From: an uncultured Clostridia bacterium
GTDB lineage: Bacteria; Bacillota; Clostridia; UMGS1810
Direction of reading: 5' to 3'
DNA: 64,000 bases
NCBI GenBank assembly: GCA_934454585.1
Contig: CAKSFP010000014.1
Location: forward strand, 1-64,000
Shown: piece after piece, positions 34,011 to 43,509 of the stretch
How positions within the stretch are numbered: position 1 is the stretch's first letter
How the letters are laid out: each line of letters begins with the position of its first letter
Program-made: the position numbers and the translations under genes
The notes under the pieces: generated by a model
Told to the model about the DNA's origin: nothing
Seen by the model: the letters and a program-made list of their open reading frames with translations, nothing else
Databases searched by the model: none

Positions 34011-34643
34011 ATGAAAGCATTGGGTATGATAGAGGTATACGGTTTTTCCAATGCGGTCTTTGCGGCAGACGCTGCCGCAAAGGCGGCAGATGTCAGGATA
34101 ATTGCATTCGACAGGAACAGACCGTTCGGCAAATTTCCCGTGCCGCTCATAATGCAGGTCAAGATGGAGGGCAGTGTGTCCGCCGTCCGCTCTGCGCTTG
34201 GGGCAGCGGAGAGTTTTGCAAAATCCGTTGACAGATACATAGTTTCACACATAATACCCAATCCCGGGGAAGGGGTGGAGAAACTTGCATACAGGATAGA
34301 CATCAACAGAGATAAATTCAATAAAAAACTTCCTAAGAGTTTCCTCGGGGCGGATGAACCTGTTATAGAGAACAAGGCTGCCATAGCGCTGCTTGAGGTT
34401 GAGGGGCTTGTTGCGTCCGTTGTCGGACTTGACTCCATGCTCAAGACGGCAAATGTGCGCCTGATTCATTCCGAAAAGCGTCTCGGCGGACGCCTTGTCA
34501 CCTATGTTGTGACCGGCTCTGTGTCCGCAGTGACGGCGGCGGTGCACTCCGGCAAAGAGGCGGCGTCGGCTGTCGGCAAGGTTTACGGTGACATAGTCAT
34601 CGCAAATCCGCACGACGAGGTGCTTAAGTTCTTTGATATTTAA
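34011..34643 (+). CDS. BMC-T shell protein, tandem BMC domains
   Basis: The 210 residues contain two BMC domains: 1-90 (ALGMIEVYGFSNAVFAADAAAKAADVR) and about 123-205 (IALLEVEGLVASVVGLDSMLKTANV). The linker of about 30 residues is longer than in the PduT-like protein. There is no pore cysteine at the PduT position. It is likely the large-pore trimer for substrate passage. It lies between the aldehyde dehydrogenase and PduL genes. Confidence 0.9.
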   Translation: MKALGMIEVYGFSNAVFAADAAAKAADVRIIAFDRNRPFGKFPVPLIMQVKMEGSVSAVRSALGAAESFAKSVDRYIVSHIIPNPGEGVEKLAYRIDINRDKFNKKLPKSFLGADEPVIENKAAIALLEVEGLVASVVGLDSMLKTANVRLIHSEKRLGGRLVTYVVTGSVSAVTAAVHSGKEAASAVGKVYGDIVIANPHDEVLKFFDI

Positions 34644-34658
34644 TCTGAGGTGTATTTT

Positions 34659-35309
34659 ATGAAGATTGACGAGGCAAAACTTAAACAGACAATTGCTCAG
34701 GTCATGAGCGAGATGAAACCGCAGATTGACGAAAGCAACGGAGAAATAAAGGTCGGTGTTTCTCAAAGGCATATACATCTCTCAAGAGAGGATCTTGATA
34801 TTCTCTTTGGAAAGGGATATGAACTGACCGTAAAAAAGATGCTCATGGGCAGAGAGTATGCGTCCAATGAGGTGGTAACTCTTGTGGGGCCGTCGCTCAA
34901 AGCGATTCCGAATGTGCGTGTGCTCGGACCTGTCCGCGCGCGCACTCAGGTTGAGATTTCGCGCACCGACACATTCATTCTCAAGGTATCACCGCCGGTT
35001 CGCCCGTCGGGTGATGTCAAGGGCAGCGAGAGAGTCGTTGTAGTGGGGCCAAAGGGCTCTGTCTACCTTAAAGAGGGAGTCATCATTGCCAACAGGCACA
35101 TCCACCTTACACCTGAGTATGCGTCCAAGCATGGAATAAAGGACAATGATTATGTGGATGTAGAGATAGAGAATACCGAGAAACCGACAAGATTCTACGG
35201 TGTGCAGGTGAGGGTTAGAGATGATTTTAATGTTGAGATGCATATAGATACCGACGATGCCAACTCGGCCGGACTCAAAAACGGCATGAGGGTTCGTATT
35301 ATTAAGTAA
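34659..35309 (+). CDS. pduL: phosphate propanoyltransferase PduL
   Basis: PduL converts propionyl-CoA and phosphate to propionyl phosphate, releasing CoA inside the shell. The 216 residues start with a helix (MKIDEAKLKQTIAQVMSEM) that resembles an encapsulation peptide, followed by two PduL beta-barrel halves. The paired zinc-binding motifs SQRHIHLS (near 38) and NRHIHLT (near 145) are diagnostic. ATG 34659 follows GAGGTG. The regulator gene follows 15 bases after the stop. Confidence 0.95.
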   Translation: MKIDEAKLKQTIAQVMSEMKPQIDESNGEIKVGVSQRHIHLSREDLDILFGKGYELTVKKMLMGREYASNEVVTLVGPSLKAIPNVRVLGPVRARTQVEISRTDTFILKVSPPVRPSGDVKGSERVVVVGPKGSVYLKEGVIIANRHIHLTPEYASKHGIKDNDYVDVEIENTEKPTRFYGVQVRVRDDFNVEMHIDTDDANSAGLKNGMRVRIIK

Positions 35310-35324
35310 GAGGAGTGTGATTTC

Positions 35325-36086
35325 GTGTTCGCACTGGAACGCCAAAAGAGAATTATGGATATGCTATCGCATGACGGCGCGGTGCTCGTGAGCAAGTTGA
35401 GTTCGGAACTGGGTGTTACCGAAGAGACCATAAGACGCGACCTGGAAAAACTCGAAAAACAAGAGAGTCTCAGGCGTACGCACGGCGGAGCAGTTCCCAT
35501 AGATGAAACTACATACGAACTCAGCCTGGAAAAGAGAAAATCCACAAATGTGGAGGCAAAAAAGTGCCTTGCAAAGTCGGCGGCGGAGTGCGTAGTGTCG
35601 GGTGACACCATATTTTTGGATGCGTCCACCACAACATTTTTCATGGCAAAAGAGCTTAAGTCGATTAAGAACATCACGGTGATAACCAACTCCGTGAGAG
35701 TCATAAACGAGCTTGCCGGACATGACGGCATAAAGCTTGTTGCCATCGGCGGTGCCGTCAGCAAGAACCAGTCGTTTGTCGGCAACCTTGCGGAAAAGTC
35801 CATAGAGGAGAACTATTTTGCAAACAAGATGTTTTTCTCAAGCAAAGGCGTGACCGCAGACACGGGAGTACTCGACAGCAACGAGGAAGAATGCGGCATT
35901 AAACTTAAGATGATAAAAAATTCTACCAGGAGATATTACATCTGCGATAAGACCAAAGTCGGAAGGATAGGATTTGTCAAGCTTGCAGATTTTGGCTTGA
36001 TTGACACATTCATCACCGATTCGCCGCTTGATGAGGCGATGGCTGCGCGCCTTGCGGATGCGCAAGTGAATGTAATAAGAATTTAG
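35325..36086 (+). CDS. DeoR family transcriptional regulator
   Basis: The 253-residue protein has a DeoR N-terminal helix-turn-helix (about 5-57, VSKLSSELGVTEETIRRDLEKLE, then RTHGGAV) and a C-terminal sugar-phosphate sensing domain (about 75-250) with GDTIFLDASTTTFFMAKEL and SSKGVTADTGV. Such regulators usually repress the catabolic operon until a phosphorylated sugar binds. Its place between pduL and rhamnulokinase suggests it controls this locus. The start is GTG 35325 after AGAGGAGTG. Confidence 0.9.
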   Translation: MFALERQKRIMDMLSHDGAVLVSKLSSELGVTEETIRRDLEKLEKQESLRRTHGGAVPIDETTYELSLEKRKSTNVEAKKCLAKSAAECVVSGDTIFLDASTTTFFMAKELKSIKNITVITNSVRVINELAGHDGIKLVAIGGAVSKNQSFVGNLAEKSIEENYFANKMFFSSKGVTADTGVLDSNEEECGIKLKMIKNSTRRYYICDKTKVGRIGFVKLADFGLIDTFITDSPLDEAMAARLADAQVNVIRI

Positions 36087-36098
36087 AAATTAAATTTT

Positions 36099-36124
36099 AG
36101 GGATGTAATATATTTTACATCCCT
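36099..36124. promoter_or_regulatory. palindrome between the deoR-type gene and rhamnulokinase
   Basis: AGGGATGTAA-TATATT-TTACATCCCT is a perfect 10-bp inverted repeat. It has no T-run, so it could be an operator or a weak terminator. Confidence 0.5.
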
Positions 36125-36167
36125 GTTATCATATTAAGCCGTCCACGCACGGCGAAAGGAGATAATT

Positions 36168-37637
36168 ATGAAAAAAGTATTGGCTTTTGACCTCGGCGCA
36201 TCCAGCGGCAGAGGAATCATCGCAACACTCGACGGCGGCAAAATCACGCTCGAGGAGATTCACCGTTTCGAAAACAATGGAGTAAATGTGCGCGGCACTT
36301 TGTATTGGGATATCATATATCTGTTTAATCAGATTAAACAAGGCATAGTCAAAGCGCGCCTTGCCGGCGGTTTCGATTGCATCGGCATAGACACTTGGGG
36401 TGTCGATTTCGGCATGATAGACGAGAGCGGCGATTTGGTTACAAACCCGGTGCACTACCGTGACACACGCACCGATGGTATACCCGATGAACTCTTTAAG
36501 GAGATATCCAAGCAGGCTGTCTATGACCGTACGGGTATTCAGATAATCAACTTTAACACCCTGTTCCAGATGTATTATATGGCTAAGTATAAGAAAAAGA
36601 CCCTTTCACTTGCGGACAAGATTCTTTTCATACCCGATTTGCTAAACTATTTTCTCACGGGCGAGAAGAAGATTGAGTATACCATCGCGTCCACATCTCA
36701 GATGGTCAATCCCTACACCCGAGATTGGGACAAAGAGATGCTCTCTAAACTTGGCATTCCCACAAATTTGCTGTGTGACATAGTTATGCCCGGCACTATT
36801 CTCGGCAAGCTTACTCCCGACATTTGCGAGGAGCTGTCGGTAGACAGGGCTGATGTTGTCGCGGTTGGTTCTCATGACACCGCATCCGCAGTTGTCAGCG
36901 TGCCTACAACCGAGGATGATTTTGTATATATCAGCTGCGGTACATGGTCGCTGTTCGGCACGGAGCTGAGCGAACCGCTCATCTGTGAGGAGGGACTTGC
37001 GTCATCGTATACCAATGAGGGCGGTTATGACGGCAAGATAAGATTTTTGACAAACATCATGGGTCTGTGGCTCATCCAGGAGTCCAGACGCACATGGATA
37101 AAACAGGGTACGGAGCGCAGCTTTGCCGAGATTGCCGCTGAGGCAGGGGAGAGTGAACCGTTTAAGTGCTTTGTAGATCCCGATTATGCCGAGTTCGGCA
37201 AGCCGGGCGATCTGCCTAAGCGCATCCGTAAATATTGCGAGGCTACCGGCCAGACGATTCCGCAGACCATAGGCGAGGTGTCGCGGTGCATTTATGAAAG
37301 CCTTGCACTAAAGTATAAACATTCGCTTATTAATCTTAAAAAGATTACCGGCAAGGAGTATAATTGCATACATATAGTCGGCGGCGGAGCAAATGCGGCA
37401 ATCCTGTGTCAGATGACGGCGGACGCTTGCGGAATACCAGTTCAGGCAGGTCCTGTTGAGGCGACGGCCATCGGCAATGTAGCGGTGCAGCTTGTTGCAA
37501 TGGGAGAAGTTTCTGATATCAGACAGGCGCGCGCAATTATTAAAGATTCATTCGATATTAAGACATATCAGCCGTGCGACACTCAGCTATGGGAGAAAAA
37601 ATATGAGGAATTTGAAAAGATAATCGCAAAGATGTAA
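36168..37637 (+). CDS. rhaB: rhamnulokinase (FGGY family)
   Basis: It phosphorylates L-rhamnulose to the 1-phosphate used by the aldolase. The 489 residues carry the FGGY kinase pattern: DLGASSGRGIIATLDGGK at the N-terminus, GIDTWGVDFGMID, VVAVGSHDTASAV and the C-terminal HIVGGGANAAILCQMTADA with VEATAIGNVAVQ. These features fit RhaB better than fuculokinase or xylulokinase. It follows the DeoR-type gene by 80 bases with a GAAAGGAG site. No rhamnose isomerase or transporter gene is in the window, so these must be elsewhere. Confidence 0.9.
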   Translation: MKKVLAFDLGASSGRGIIATLDGGKITLEEIHRFENNGVNVRGTLYWDIIYLFNQIKQGIVKARLAGGFDCIGIDTWGVDFGMIDESGDLVTNPVHYRDTRTDGIPDELFKEISKQAVYDRTGIQIINFNTLFQMYYMAKYKKKTLSLADKILFIPDLLNYFLTGEKKIEYTIASTSQMVNPYTRDWDKEMLSKLGIPTNLLCDIVMPGTILGKLTPDICEELSVDRADVVAVGSHDTASAVVSVPTTEDDFVYISCGTWSLFGTELSEPLICEEGLASSYTNEGGYDGKIRFLTNIMGLWLIQESRRTWIKQGTERSFAEIAAEAGESEPFKCFVDPDYAEFGKPGDLPKRIRKYCEATGQTIPQTIGEVSRCIYESLALKYKHSLINLKKITGKEYNCIHIVGGGANAAILCQMTADACGIPVQAGPVEATAIGNVAVQLVAMGEVSDIRQARAIIKDSFDIKTYQPCDTQLWEKKYEEFEKIIAKM

Positions 37638-37678
37638 TTTTTGCTTTGAATTTAATGAATTGAAAGTTAATTGGTTTA

Positions 37679-37813
37679 GGGGCGATGAGGCCATCGCCCC
37701 CAAAACCTTATTGCAAATTGTGTTTGACATAAGTTTGGTGCTCTTCTGCCGATGCGCACAATTTGCGTTACTTTGCATCCAATATAGTGCGGGGTTGATG
37801 ACCTCATTGACCC
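37679..37813. repeat. pair of short palindromic repeats
   Basis: GGGGCGATG-AGGC-CATCGCCCC (37679-37700) and a GGGTTGATG-ACCT-CATTGACCC unit (37792-37813) belong to the dispersed family also seen at 59206-59340. Apart from a possible small minus-strand gene, the 37638-38066 gap shows nothing else. Confidence 0.75.
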
Positions 37814-37878
37814 ACTCGCATAATTATGCACGAATTAACCCATGGCGAAACGGCGCACAGCTTTACTCTTTTACTCTT

Positions 37879-38025
37879 TCAACCTTTCATCAATCCCAAA
37901 ATCATCAACACAATATTCGCATCCCATATCAGCGCAATTAATATGCACTTAAACAGATTTCTTAATTTTTCTCGTTTTTCATTATTCATACCGATATTTT
38001 TCTCGAATCGGCGCTGTGTATACAT
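37879..38025 (-). CDS. possible 48-residue membrane peptide
   Basis: A short frame starts at ATG 38025, with TAGGAGA 5 bases upstream, and stops at TGA 37881-37879. The product has a basic, charged N-terminal half (RRFEKNIGMNNEKREKLRN) and one hydrophobic segment (CILIALIWDANIVLMILGL), so it would be a single-span membrane peptide. It is divergent from the glycosyltransferase gene. I do not recognise it. The good ribosome binding site is the main reason to list it. Confidence 0.4.
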   Translation of the reverse strand: MYTQRRFEKNIGMNNEKREKLRNLFKCILIALIWDANIVLMILGLMKG

Positions 38026-38066
38026 AAAAATCTCCTAATCGTCAAAAATAATTTTCGGTGATTTCT

Positions 38067-38741
38067 ATGTACGATGTGTCCGTAATTATCCCTGCTTATA
38101 ATGAGGCGGAAAATATAAAAGCCACAATCTGTGACCTGGTAAAATATTTTGAACTGACCGGAATGAAGGCGGAAATAATTATCTCTGATGACGGCAGCAC
38201 TGATTCTACGGTGTCTGTTGCACAATCGGTCGGCGGAGTGCGCGTGCTCATCGGCGAGCGAAACATTGGAAAGGGCAGCGCAGTCAGACGCGGGCTTGCC
38301 GCAGCAAGCGGTGCTGCGGTTGTCATAACAGATGCCGACGGCGCATACAAACCGTGCAACATAGGCTATGCACTGCCTCACCTGGCACACTGCGATGCGG
38401 TTTTCGGCATGAGGCGTTTCCAAGGCAGCTATCCGGTGCTTCGCCGTGCAGCATCGCTGTGTTATCGTGTACTTGCCTCTGCGGTGCTTGGCATATGGCA
38501 TGTCGATTTTCAGTGTGGATTCAAAGTGCTGTCGCACCATGCTGCAAAATATGCCGCCTATACTCTGAGTGAGGACGGATTTGCCTACGATGCTGAACTT
38601 GCCAAAGCCCTTAGCGGCAGCGGCTACAGTGTGTCGTCAATATATATTTCTGTGGCAGAGCACGGCAAAAGCCATGTGCATTTTCTCGGTGATTCGCTCA
38701 AAATGCTCTCGGCACTTGTGAGGATAAGCAATGAAAAATAA
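38067..38741 (+). CDS. family 2 glycosyltransferase (dolichol-phosphate mannosyltransferase-like)
   Basis: The 224 residues have a GT-A fold with SVIIPAYNEAENI at the start, DDGSTDST as the nucleotide-sugar binding site and TDADGAYKPCNI as the metal-binding DxD-like segment. It resembles polyprenyl-phosphate sugar transferases (DPM1-like) and has no obvious C-terminal membrane anchor. The end overlaps the following membrane protein gene, which suggests that the lipid-linked sugar it makes is used by that protein. Donor and acceptor are unknown. Confidence 0.85.
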   Translation: MYDVSVIIPAYNEAENIKATICDLVKYFELTGMKAEIIISDDGSTDSTVSVAQSVGGVRVLIGERNIGKGSAVRRGLAAASGAAVVITDADGAYKPCNIGYALPHLAHCDAVFGMRRFQGSYPVLRRAASLCYRVLASAVLGIWHVDFQCGFKVLSHHAAKYAAYTLSEDGFAYDAELAKALSGSGYSVSSIYISVAEHGKSHVHFLGDSLKMLSALVRISNEK

Positions 38742-39999
38742 ATTGTTTTGCTCATATGATATTCCGCTCGTTCTGATTTACTCATTGCGGCTCTTCTATC
38801 CATATCGCCCCATGCTTGATGATTATATTCAGTATCATGTCTACAGCCTTCATGCTAATCCAATAAGGGACATTTTTTTCGGCATAGGGCTTTTTGCGGC
38901 GCGCCCGGCGGCGTCTTTTCTGGATATTACTTTGTGGTCGCACTTTTGGGAGCATCTTTGGATACTCTATGCGTTGTTTTCACTTTTTTATCTTGTGTCG
39001 CTCTGTGCTTTGCGCTTCTCTCTGCTGCGGTGCGGCGTACATCTCGGCAGTGTATTCATGTATTTTACGGCGCTCTGTCCGCTCAACATAGAGGGGACAA
39101 TGTGGCTCTCTGCGTCCACACGGATCGTAGGCGGACTTTGTGCATCGGTTGCTGCAATCAGTCTGATATCAGAAGAAAATTCACTTCTGAATAAAATTGC
39201 CTTTGTTATACTTTGTTTTTTGTCATATTGCTTTTATGAACAGACGGCAGTTTTCTGCTTTGTTACGGTTTGTTTTGTATCGTTCGCAAAGAGGCGCCCA
39301 TTCTATGCCATAGCAGCTGTGGTGAATTTGTGTTTTCTTGCTGCATGGTATCTGTGCTTCAGCCGGTTCAGCGTATTTGGATTTCGTGCCGCCGTCACAG
39401 CGGAAAATATTTTTTCTTTTCCGTTTCGTCTTGCCCGGTGCACCGCTGCCGCCGCTTGCATCTTTACCGATTGCGCATGGATTATGTACCTTTTGCCGTT
39501 GCCGTTTGCAGCGCTGTGGTTATGCGGATTCGACAAGCCTTGTGCTGACCGATTGAAGTTTTGGTACGGTGCTGCTGTTTCGTTGGCTTCTTTTGCTCCG
39601 CTTGTGCTCTCGGGCGGCAATGTGCCTTTTCGCTGTCTCATAGTGCCGCTCATCGGTCTTTTTGTTTTGCTCGACTGCATTGGCGGCAGTATGCGGCGCA
39701 TTTTTCTTTGTACTGTTTGCTCCGTATTCATCATTGTGTCGGCAAATGAGTTTTGTTCTTATTATCAGGCCACGGTTTTGGACGAAAAATTTCTTGACGG
39801 CCTTTGTGAACGGATAACGAATGGCGGGGAATACGACCTTTCATCCGCTCCGCTCTATTATTCGGATTCACCGTCAAATCACGCAGAACATATTGCTGCT
39901 GTCACCTCGTCCGACTGGGCACTCACCGGTGCTGTCCGTGCACGGCTTGATGATGTGGATTTTCCGTTAATCAAGGTCAGGCAGAGCGGTTCATTTTAA
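38731..39999 (+). CDS. polytopic membrane protein, GT-C glycosyltransferase-like
   Basis: The 422 residues form about ten membrane segments and include an early acidic pair in YRPMLDDYIQYH (near residue 30), the place where GT-C enzymes carry catalytic Asp residues in their first outer loop. The gene overlaps the GT2 gene by 11 bases. The pair is like those that build a lipid-linked sugar and transfer it outside the membrane. The sequence is cysteine- and phenylalanine-rich. The substrate is unknown and the GT-C call is an inference. Confidence 0.6.
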   Translation: MKNKLFCSYDIPLVLIYSLRLFYPYRPMLDDYIQYHVYSLHANPIRDIFFGIGLFAARPAASFLDITLWSHFWEHLWILYALFSLFYLVSLCALRFSLLRCGVHLGSVFMYFTALCPLNIEGTMWLSASTRIVGGLCASVAAISLISEENSLLNKIAFVILCFLSYCFYEQTAVFCFVTVCFVSFAKRRPFYAIAAVVNLCFLAAWYLCFSRFSVFGFRAAVTAENIFSFPFRLARCTAAAACIFTDCAWIMYLLPLPFAALWLCGFDKPCADRLKFWYGAAVSLASFAPLVLSGGNVPFRCLIVPLIGLFVLLDCIGGSMRRIFLCTVCSVFIIVSANEFCSYYQATVLDEKFLDGLCERITNGGEYDLSSAPLYYSDSPSNHAEHIAAVTSSDWALTGAVRARLDDVDFPLIKVRQSGSF

Positions 40000-40043
40000 T
40001 CATATCTGCAATCATACGGTTGCGCCGGACCGCTGTTTGTGTA

Positions 40044-40826
40044 TTAAACATGATTTATACCGGCCGGTTTTTTGTATTTGCTCGGCGAAACGCCGGTTTT
40101 CTCCTTAAAGCATTTTGAAAAATAACAGATATTGCTGAAACCGCACGCTGCGGCGACATCCGAAACCGAGAGTCCGCCGTATTCCAACAGTGATTTTGCC
40201 ATGTTTATCCTCTCGTTTATGACGGATTTCATCGGTGTAATGCCGTATGTTTCCCGATACAGATGGGCAAATCTGCCTGACGAATATCCGCAAAGTTGCG
40301 CAAGCGATTCCACGGTGTGTTCCCTCTCGGGATTTTTGATTATTGCGTACCTCGCCTTTGACAGGCGCTCTTTTTCGAGTGTTATGACGCTGTGCGACAC
40401 ACGGTGCAGGTCTATTGTCATTTGCGTAACGAGAGCTTGTATCACATCGTCGCAGCCGATTTTTTTCATTATCATCTCGTCATTTATACTCTCCATGTAT
40501 GTGCGCAAAAAATACTTGTTTCCTGTGCGGACGGCTGTATTGAGAGGTACGGGATATTTTTTTAATAATTCGTCCATTTCATTGCCTGCCACATACATCC
40601 AGTCGTTTACAAATCCGTTTCCGTCATCCGAGTAGTCGCCGTGATATACCGGCTCCCCGGGGGTGTTTATTATTATGTCACCGCCGGCACCGCTTAGGAT
40701 TTCACCGTTTTTTTCATATTTGTACGGTGTGGCAAAACAGCTCACGGTATAGTGAGTGTATATATGGCGAATGCAAAATTCGCCCGGGCTGTGGCTTGTT
40801 GCTATACCCATGTTCAAAATCTTCAT
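40044..40826 (-). CDS. AraC family transcriptional regulator
   Basis: The protein has an N-terminal cupin-like ligand domain and a C-terminal double helix-turn-helix (about 165-255; ESLAQLCGYSSGRFAHLYRE and LSVSDVAAACGFSNICYFSK). The start is placed at ATG 40826 (260 residues), because the strong promoter just upstream puts the transcript start near 40881, which makes the upstream ATG codons at 40883 and 40877 unlikely. It is divergent from the beta-mannosidase gene and probably controls it in response to a mannoside. Confidence 0.88.
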   Translation of the reverse strand: MKILNMGIATSHSPGEFCIRHIYTHYTVSCFATPYKYEKNGEILSGAGGDIIINTPGEPVYHGDYSDDGNGFVNDWMYVAGNEMDELLKKYPVPLNTAVRTGNKYFLRTYMESINDEMIMKKIGCDDVIQALVTQMTIDLHRVSHSVITLEKERLSKARYAIIKNPEREHTVESLAQLCGYSSGRFAHLYRETYGITPMKSVINERINMAKSLLEYGGLSVSDVAAACGFSNICYFSKCFKEKTGVSPSKYKKPAGINHV

Positions 40827-40887
40827 ATCTTCACCCGCTTTAGCAGAAATATATAAAACTTTATCTGTATTATTCATGGACATATTG

Positions 40888-40916
40888 ATTGTATCACATT
40901 AAAATATAAATGTCAA
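40888..40916 (-). promoter_or_regulatory. sigma-A promoter for the araC-type gene
   Basis: On the minus strand TTGACA (40916-40911) and TACAAT (40893-40888) are 17 bases apart. It lies within the 113-base divergent gap before the beta-mannosidase gene. Confidence 0.85.
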
Positions 40917-40939
40917 AAACAATTTCGGAGGTGCACGAT

Positions 40940-43342
40940 ATGGAGAAAATATGCCTTGACGGCACATGGAGAATGGTCGGCAACGGATATGACTGCACGG
41001 GAAACATTCCGGGGTCTGTCTATTCGTTCCTGCTCGGTAACAAACTTACGGACGACCCGTACTATCGCGAAAATGAATGGGATTATCTTGAACTTATGAA
41101 TCACGATTATGCTTTTTCAAGAAAATTCGACTTTGAAAAACAATCGGACGACCGCAAAATTCTGCTGCGCTGCGAGGGGTTGGACACCCTTTCGGAGATT
41201 AGTCTTAACGGAAATTTCGTTGCGGCAACAAAGAATATGCACAGGACATATGAATTTGATGTGAGCGAATACCTGAATGACGGAGAGAATGAGATAAAAA
41301 TCACATTTCGTTCGCCCAATAAATATATTGCGGAAAGATATGAAGATGAGGAGCTTTTCGGCGCAAGAGACGCGCTGAAAGGATTTATGCATCTGCGAAA
41401 GGCACACTGTATGTTCGGCTGGGACTGGGGCGCACGGCTGCCCGATGCCGGCATATGGAGAGAGATATCCCTTATCCGTGAAAATTCCGCAAGGCTCAAA
41501 GATGTGCGCATCACTCAGCGGCATGACGGCGGAAAAGTTTTTGTCACTGTGAATGCGGAGATTGACGGCAGTGCCGATGCTGAGATAAAAATTACATCGC
41601 CGAGCGGCAATGTGACATTTGCGGCAAACGGAGAAGAAACCGAGATAAAAAACCCGCTGCTTTGGTGGCCGAACGGTCTAGGCGAACAGAACCTGTATGA
41701 TGTGACGGTTAATGTGACGGAGAACGGCAAGAGCGTTGACGCTGCCGCAAAAAATATCGGACTGCGCACGATGCGCCTTGTGAGGGAAAACGACAAATTC
41801 GGTCAGAGCTTTTGCCATGAGGTCAACGGTGTGAAGTTCTTTGCCATGGGCGCAGACTACATACCCGAGGACAACATTTTGTCACGAATCACACCGGAGC
41901 GCACGGACAGATTGATACAGCAGTGCGAATCGTGTAATTTCAATGCAATCAGAGTATGGGGAGGAGGATATTACCCCGACGACTTTTTCTATGACAGCTG
42001 TGACAGAGCCGGACTTGTGGTGTTCCAGGACATGATGTTTGCCTGCTCTGCCGTGTCCGCAGATGAGAATATGCACGAGGAGATAATGCTTGAGTGCATC
42101 GACAACTTAAAAAGAATCCGTCACCATGCGTGCATAGCCGTGATATCGGGCAACAACGAGGTTGAGGAAGAACTTAACGAGACAAGAGTCGAGGAGAGGA
42201 AAACATATCTGAAAATATTTGAGGACATGATGCCGTCGCTTATTGAAAAGCTTTGCCCGGAGATACCCTATGTGCCGTCATCGCCGAGTACTTGCGGACA
42301 TTTCATCGATCCGAAAAACGAGAATTACGGTGACTCACACTATTGGCAAGTGTGGCACGGAAACAAGCCTTTTGCCGAGTATCGGAATCACTATTTCAGA
42401 TATCTGAGCGAATTCGGGTTTGAATCGTTCCCGAGCGAAAAGACGATAAATTCGTTTACTCTGCCGTCAGACAGAAACATATTCTCGCGCATCATGGAGA
42501 TGCATCAGCGCAACAGCGGTGGCAACGCAAAAATTCTGTCGTACCTCGGCGCAACTTTCAAGTATCCCAACGATTTTGCCACATTGCTCTACACTTCGCA
42601 ATTGCTCCAGGCAGAGGCAATACGATACGGAGTGGAACATCTGCGGCGCAACCGCGGACGGTGCATGGGCGCGCTTTATTGGCAGCTTAACGACATCTGG
42701 CCCGTTGCATCGTGGGCGAGTGTGGATTATTACGGCAGATATAAGGCACTGCAGTATGTTGCAAAACGATTTTTCGCGCCGGTGCTGCTGTCATGCTGTG
42801 AGACAGGCGAGACAACCACACGGCCGTTTTGCACAATGGATTACACGAGAGCGGATTTTGCCACCAAGGCGGCATTTTGCGTGACTAATGACACGATGAG
42901 CGGATTCTCGGGTACTGTTAAGTGGAGCCTCAGAAGTGCGGATTCACGGATTTTGCAAAGCGGCGAAACCGAAGTAAGCGCAGATGCGCTGAGTGCGATT
43001 TGGATAGATGAAATTGACTTTGACAAAACGGATGTAAGGCACAATTATCTGAGCTATGCGCTTGTTGACGGAGAAAAAACCGTGTCCGAGGGAACAGCGC
43101 TTTTCACTGCGCCGAAACATTTTGAGTTTGAAGACCCGTCGCTCACATATGAGGTAAACGGTGATGAAATAACGGTGACTGCGCAAAGGTATGCCAAGTA
43201 TGTAGAGATAGATTCGCCCGACAGCGATTTTGTGCTCAGCGACAATTATTTTGATATAAACGGCGGCGAGAGCAAGACCGTGAAACTGCTTGAGGGCAAA
43301 TTCGGGAAGATTAATTTAAGAAGCGTGTATGATATAAGATAG
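40940..43342 (+). CDS. beta-mannosidase, GH2 family
   Basis: The 800-residue protein is a cytoplasmic glycoside hydrolase (no signal peptide) that removes terminal beta-mannose. It has the GH2 sugar-binding domain at the start (LDGTWRMVGNGYDCTGNIPGSVYSFL), an immunoglobulin-like domain and a catalytic barrel. The acid/base is Glu407 in SGNNEVEEE and the nucleophile Glu491 in LSEFGFESF. WDWGARLPDAGIWR and PLLWWPNGLGEQNLY are typical of beta-mannosidases. ATG 40940 follows GGAGGTG; the start at 40910 lacks a site. Confidence 0.92.
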   Translation: MEKICLDGTWRMVGNGYDCTGNIPGSVYSFLLGNKLTDDPYYRENEWDYLELMNHDYAFSRKFDFEKQSDDRKILLRCEGLDTLSEISLNGNFVAATKNMHRTYEFDVSEYLNDGENEIKITFRSPNKYIAERYEDEELFGARDALKGFMHLRKAHCMFGWDWGARLPDAGIWREISLIRENSARLKDVRITQRHDGGKVFVTVNAEIDGSADAEIKITSPSGNVTFAANGEETEIKNPLLWWPNGLGEQNLYDVTVNVTENGKSVDAAAKNIGLRTMRLVRENDKFGQSFCHEVNGVKFFAMGADYIPEDNILSRITPERTDRLIQQCESCNFNAIRVWGGGYYPDDFFYDSCDRAGLVVFQDMMFACSAVSADENMHEEIMLECIDNLKRIRHHACIAVISGNNEVEEELNETRVEERKTYLKIFEDMMPSLIEKLCPEIPYVPSSPSTCGHFIDPKNENYGDSHYWQVWHGNKPFAEYRNHYFRYLSEFGFESFPSEKTINSFTLPSDRNIFSRIMEMHQRNSGGNAKILSYLGATFKYPNDFATLLYTSQLLQAEAIRYGVEHLRRNRGRCMGALYWQLNDIWPVASWASVDYYGRYKALQYVAKRFFAPVLLSCCETGETTTRPFCTMDYTRADFATKAAFCVTNDTMSGFSGTVKWSLRSADSRILQSGETEVSADALSAIWIDEIDFDKTDVRHNYLSYALVDGEKTVSEGTALFTAPKHFEFEDPSLTYEVNGDEITVTAQRYAKYVEIDSPDSDFVLSDNYFDINGGESKTVKLLEGKFGKINLRSVYDIR

Positions 43343-43509
43343 AGATAACTGAAAATGGTGAGGATGCAAGACTTTTCTCAAAATTATATATGTAATGAGG
43401 TTGAAAAATCTTGCTGAAAACCATTAAGTTATACGGGGAACTAAGTCATTGAATATAAATTAATTTTATATATATCCACAATGCTCGTTTTGCAAAATAA
43501 TTAAAGAAT

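Noticed and set aside
37660..37941. 93-residue plus-strand frame after rhamnulokinase
   Set aside because: It is made of palindromic repeat DNA and has no ribosome binding site or recognisable domain.
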